The notes beneath the pieces were generated by a model, which was not told where the DNA came from, searched no databases, and worked only from the letters and a program-made list of their open reading frames with translations. Shown here in pieces: positions 61,511 through 64,000 of a DNA stretch of 64,000 bases. The stretch is from positions 372,001-436,000 of the forward strand of contig NZ_RQJP01000002.1 of NCBI RefSeq assembly GCF_003858645.1, written 5' to 3'. Each line of letters opens with the position of its first letter. Within the stretch, counting starts at the first letter, position 1. Source of the DNA: Larkinella knui (GTDB lineage Bacteria > Bacteroidota > Bacteroidia > Cytophagales > Spirosomataceae). A program made the position numbers and the translations under genes.

Positions 61511-62353
61511 ATGAAACGAACGATCCTAATCCTGCTTTGTAGCCTCCTGATTATCCAGGACGGTTTTTCCCAGAAAGACACCCCGATTACCATTGCCACG
61601 TACAACATCCGTTACAACACTAAAAACGACGGCGTCAATGCCTGGCCCAACCGCAAGGAAGAAGTAAAGGCCCTGATCCGTTTCCACGAGTTCGATATTT
61701 TCGGTACGCAGGAAGGCTTGCGGGAGCAGTTGGACGGAATTGCTGAACTACCCGAATTTGCGTTTTTCGGCGCGGGTCGTGACGATGGCAAACAGGCCGG
61801 GGAGCATTCGGCGATTTTCTACAAAAAAGACCGCTTCGACATCCTGAAATCCGGTAATTTCTGGTTGAGCGAAACCCCCGACAAACCCGGTAAAGGGTGG
61901 GACGCTACCTGCTGCAACCGCATCTGTTCCTGGGTGCAGTTCCGGGACAAAACGACGAAAAAGAAATTCTACTTTTTCAGTGTTCACTTCGATCATCAAG
62001 GTGTGGAAGCCCGTCGGCAATCCGGCAAACTGATGGTGCAGAAAATTCAGGAAATTGCGAAAGACGAGCCCGTGGTGCTGGTGGGTGATCTGAATTCAAC
62101 CCCGGAAACGGAACAGGTCCACACCCTGGAAACCCTCCTGAGCGACTCCTATAAAGTAACCGCCCAGCCGCCATACGGTCCCGTTGGCACCTTCAACAGC
62201 TTCAAGTTCGATGCGCCAATGAAAAACCGCATTGATTATATTTTCGTCAAAAAGGGCATCGACGTGCTGAAATACGGCGTTTTGACCGATTCAAAAGAAC
62301 AACGGTATCCGTCCGACCACCAACCGGTTGTGATCAAAGCCGTTATCCATTAA
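61511..62353 (+). CDS. Secreted endonuclease/exonuclease/phosphatase-fold enzyme
   Basis: A 280-residue protein with a signal peptide (ILILLCSLLIIQDGFSQ). The EEP fold shows all main motifs: TIATYNIRYNTKNDG, FGTQEGLREQL (metal-binding Glu), FYFFSVHFDHQG, VVLVGDLNSTPET (Asp/Asn) and the C-terminal SDHQPVV (Asp-His). It should hydrolyse phosphodiester or phosphomonoester bonds in the periplasm or outside the cell. Nucleic acids, phosphoinositides and sphingomyelin are all possible. It follows SusC/SusD on the same strand, which suggests a nutrient-scavenging role. Confidence 0.9.
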   Translation: MKRTILILLCSLLIIQDGFSQKDTPITIATYNIRYNTKNDGVNAWPNRKEEVKALIRFHEFDIFGTQEGLREQLDGIAELPEFAFFGAGRDDGKQAGEHSAIFYKKDRFDILKSGNFWLSETPDKPGKGWDATCCNRICSWVQFRDKTTKKKFYFFSVHFDHQGVEARRQSGKLMVQKIQEIAKDEPVVLVGDLNSTPETEQVHTLETLLSDSYKVTAQPPYGPVGTFNSFKFDAPMKNRIDYIFVKKGIDVLKYGVLTDSKEQRYPSDHQPVVIKAVIH

Positions 62354-62383
62354 CTTGGGCATTTCATTCGTTTGTGCCTAGTT

Positions 62384-62749
62384 ATGTCTGCAACCAACGT
62401 ATACGGTAATCCTTTGGAGTGCTGCTGCAGGAGCCCGGTAACCGGTTTTTTTCGCGACGGTTTTTGTCGTACCGATGAACAAAACCAGGGACAACACCTG
62501 GTTTGCGCCATTATCACCCGGCAATTTCTGGAGTTTTCCCGCAACCGCGGCAATGATCTGATGACGCCCCGGCCCGAGCTCCGTTTTCCCGGTTTGAAAC
62601 CCGGCGACCGCTGGTGTCTGAACGCCCTGCGCTGGCGGGAAGCGTTCGACGCGGGAGTGGCTCCGCCGGTTTTACTGGCCAGTACGCACCAGCGCGCGCT
62701 AAACTATGTAACCATGGATATGTTGCGCGAATTGGCCTTTGAAGAATAA
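62384..62749 (+). CDS. DUF2237 family protein
   Basis: A 121-residue protein from the ATG at 62384 (MSATNVYGNPLECC). DUF2237 (COG3651) features are clear: NPLECCCRSPVTGFFRDGFC, HLVCAIITRQFLEFSRNRGNDL, FPGLKPGDRWCLNALRWREA and LASTHQRALNYV. The family is small, soluble and cysteine-containing, and of unknown function. The gene is 30 bases behind the EEP gene and convergent with the radical-SAM gene. Confidence 0.9.
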   Translation: MSATNVYGNPLECCCRSPVTGFFRDGFCRTDEQNQGQHLVCAIITRQFLEFSRNRGNDLMTPRPELRFPGLKPGDRWCLNALRWREAFDAGVAPPVLLASTHQRALNYVTMDMLRELAFEE

Positions 62750-62759
62750 AATTCTGAAT

Positions 62760-62802
62760 ACAAAACCGCCGGACTATCGCATCGATGGTCCGGCGGTTTT
62801 GT
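62760..62802. terminator. bidirectional terminator hairpin
   Basis: Positions 62760-62779 and 62783-62802 pair over 20 bases with one mismatch and a 3-base loop. The stem is GC-rich inside and A/T-rich outside (ACAAAACCGCC). It lies between convergent DUF2237 and radical-SAM genes. Confidence 0.85.
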
Positions 62803-62858
62803 GTAATTCCCTCGCGAAAAGCTTCCGATTCGTTTTTACAAACGTTCACCAAATCCCG

Positions 62859-63956
62859 TTACGTCCAGTATAATATGGGTGCTTCGGGAAACCGCTTCCG
62901 CCATTCATCGTAGAAAAACGAACGCAGGGTCTTCATTTCGTCGGTCGGATACACGTATTTGACCCCGCCGAACTTATTCCGTTTCTGGGCGCGACCCGCT
63001 TCATCCAGGTCCAGACTCGTGTTGGGATACCAGTCCAGCAAGACCTCCTTGCTCCCGGCTGTAAACCGGTGGGTGATGAACTCCACCGTCAGATCACAGT
63101 CGAAATCGAGCGCAGCCGCCAGCCGGTCGAGCAGGTCTGAATAGTGGTCCCGCCAATCCGTCATCGGCATGATGGGTGCCAGCACGACACCAACCGGATA
63201 CCCTCCCCCGCCCTGCTGACGCGGCAATGCCAGCTTCCGCAGCGCCTGCAACCGGGCTTCTACCCGGGCCGTACCGCCTTCCAGCCGCCGGGCAATGGCT
63301 TCGGTATTCAAACTAATCCGGGCGCGGGTCCGGCCATGATGGGGCAGATCGAGCAGCGATTCAACCTGATCGTATTTGGTCACAAACCGCAGCTGGGCCT
63401 CCGGGCGCCCTCCGAAATACCGGATGCATTCGGCTAAACTGCCCGTTAAGTGCTCGATCCCAATGACATCGGTATAGCAGCTAACTTCAAAAGTCGTCAG
63501 TTTACCCGCCCGTTCGTAAGCCGCCGTATTGGCCAGCATGTGAGGCAAGTTGGCGTAAACCCGCGTTACCGGCGGCCCCTGCAGGCTGCCTGCCAGGTAA
63601 CAATACTGACAATGTGCCGGGCAACCTTCGGCCAGGTTCATCTGCCAGTCGGCAGAAGGTGGAATGGGTTGCAGACGAAAAGCGCCCGGCGGTGCCTTGA
63701 CAACGGCCAGGGTATTTTTAGCATTTCGGTAGGTTTCCCGTTCATCCGCCCCGCGCAGGCTGGTGATCCGGTTGGTTTTCAGAATTTCAAAGGGTAAGTT
63801 CAGCGTGACGATTCGCTCATAAATCTGCTGGCCAAACGGCTCTTCCAGCGCATCCGGCGTAAACAAAACCCGCTTGGGCAACCAGAGACGAGCTGTTGAA
63901 CGCTGCGGAAAACGGGTCGGATTAAGGTCGGTAGAAAAGGTTGGCTGGGTAGGCAT
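62859..63956 (-). CDS. Radical-SAM protein of the spore photoproduct lyase family
   Basis: A 365-residue protein aligning by eye with spore photoproduct lyase over almost its full length. The cluster motif is CPAHCQYCYL (Cys112, Cys116, Cys119), with Tyr118 and Tyr120 matching the two tyrosines of the Bacillus enzyme. TFEVSCYTDVIGIEHLTGSL has the hydrogen-donor cysteine (Cys160). RFVTKYDQVESLLDLPHHGRTR and VEFITHRFTAGSKEVL follow. The Bacillus enzyme repairs the thymine dimer formed by UV in spores. A non-spore-former would need it for another lesion or substrate. It has a small Gly-rich insertion (RQQGGGGYP). No partner gene is adjacent. Confidence 0.9.
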   Translation of the reverse strand: MPTQPTFSTDLNPTRFPQRSTARLWLPKRVLFTPDALEEPFGQQIYERIVTLNLPFEILKTNRITSLRGADERETYRNAKNTLAVVKAPPGAFRLQPIPPSADWQMNLAEGCPAHCQYCYLAGSLQGPPVTRVYANLPHMLANTAAYERAGKLTTFEVSCYTDVIGIEHLTGSLAECIRYFGGRPEAQLRFVTKYDQVESLLDLPHHGRTRARISLNTEAIARRLEGGTARVEARLQALRKLALPRQQGGGGYPVGVVLAPIMPMTDWRDHYSDLLDRLAAALDFDCDLTVEFITHRFTAGSKEVLLDWYPNTSLDLDEAGRAQKRNKFGGVKYVYPTDEMKTLRSFFYDEWRKRFPEAPILYWT

Positions 63957-64000
63957 GAAAGATCCGAAGTTCTTCTTTTAGTATACGATTGATGAAGTAT

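Overview
The window reads as chromosome of a free-living Bacteroidota, most likely order Cytophagales, family Spirosomaceae (Spirosoma/Larkinella-like). Reasons: a SusC/SusD pair, two proteins with type IX secretion (T9SS) C-terminal sorting domains, candidate promoters of the TAnnTTTG type, weak Shine-Dalgarno signals, the order pheT - coiled-coil gene - zapA - rny, and families such as DUF4230, DUF1684 and DUF3108. The genus is inference. No rRNA, tRNA, IS element, prophage or CRISPR array was seen.

Layout. 1-8.5 kb: tail of a putative aminopeptidase, a DUF3108 protein, then dnaA with two FemAB/GNAT-like genes behind it on the minus strand. Across a ~400-bp divergent gap with DnaA-box-like sites lies methylmalonyl-CoA mutase (mutA, mutB). 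8.5-16 kb: Uma2 nuclease, WapI-like immunity protein, single-domain response regulator, PhnP-like hydrolase, cellobiose 2-epimerase-like enzyme, RqcH and a secreted BNR protein. 16-25 kb: M1 peptidase and T9SS cargo, miaA, rhodanese, PASTA protein, riboflavin synthase, a cupin. 25-30 kb: pheT, zapA, rny. 30-39 kb: TMTC-like membrane protein, VOC, LysM, beta-barrel, HxlR, RidA, and a 1259-aa hybrid histidine kinase.

39.3-53 kb is the most unusual part. Eight minus-strand genes (41257-52957) encode a four-helix membrane protein, a lipoprotein with a vWA-like fold, a small membrane protein, a tubulin/FtsZ-like protein, a 1194-aa protein with a C-terminal actin/Hsp70-type ATPase domain, a signal-peptide/membrane/coiled-coil protein, and two paralogous membrane proteins ending in WG-type repeats. 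Three plus-strand secreted proteins (PKD lipoprotein, beta-sandwich protein, LamG-like protein) converge on it, the last sharing stop-codon bases with the cluster's last gene. I read this as a multi-component, envelope-anchored, nucleotide-driven cytoskeletal or membrane-remodelling system of unknown function.

53-64 kb: rsmA, mgtE, dtd, a SusC/SusD pair with a secreted endonuclease/exonuclease/phosphatase-fold enzyme, a DUF2237 protein, and a radical-SAM protein closely resembling spore photoproduct lyase.

A second theme is a set of long, often near-perfect intergenic inverted repeats (arms 13-39 nt) scattered through the window. Two related ones (48797-48889 and 61392-61482) are built from the same short unit in tandem within each arm. 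Others reach into coding ends and supply the last codons of rsmA and of one FemAB-like gene. Three successive junctions in the cytoskeleton-like cluster each hold one.
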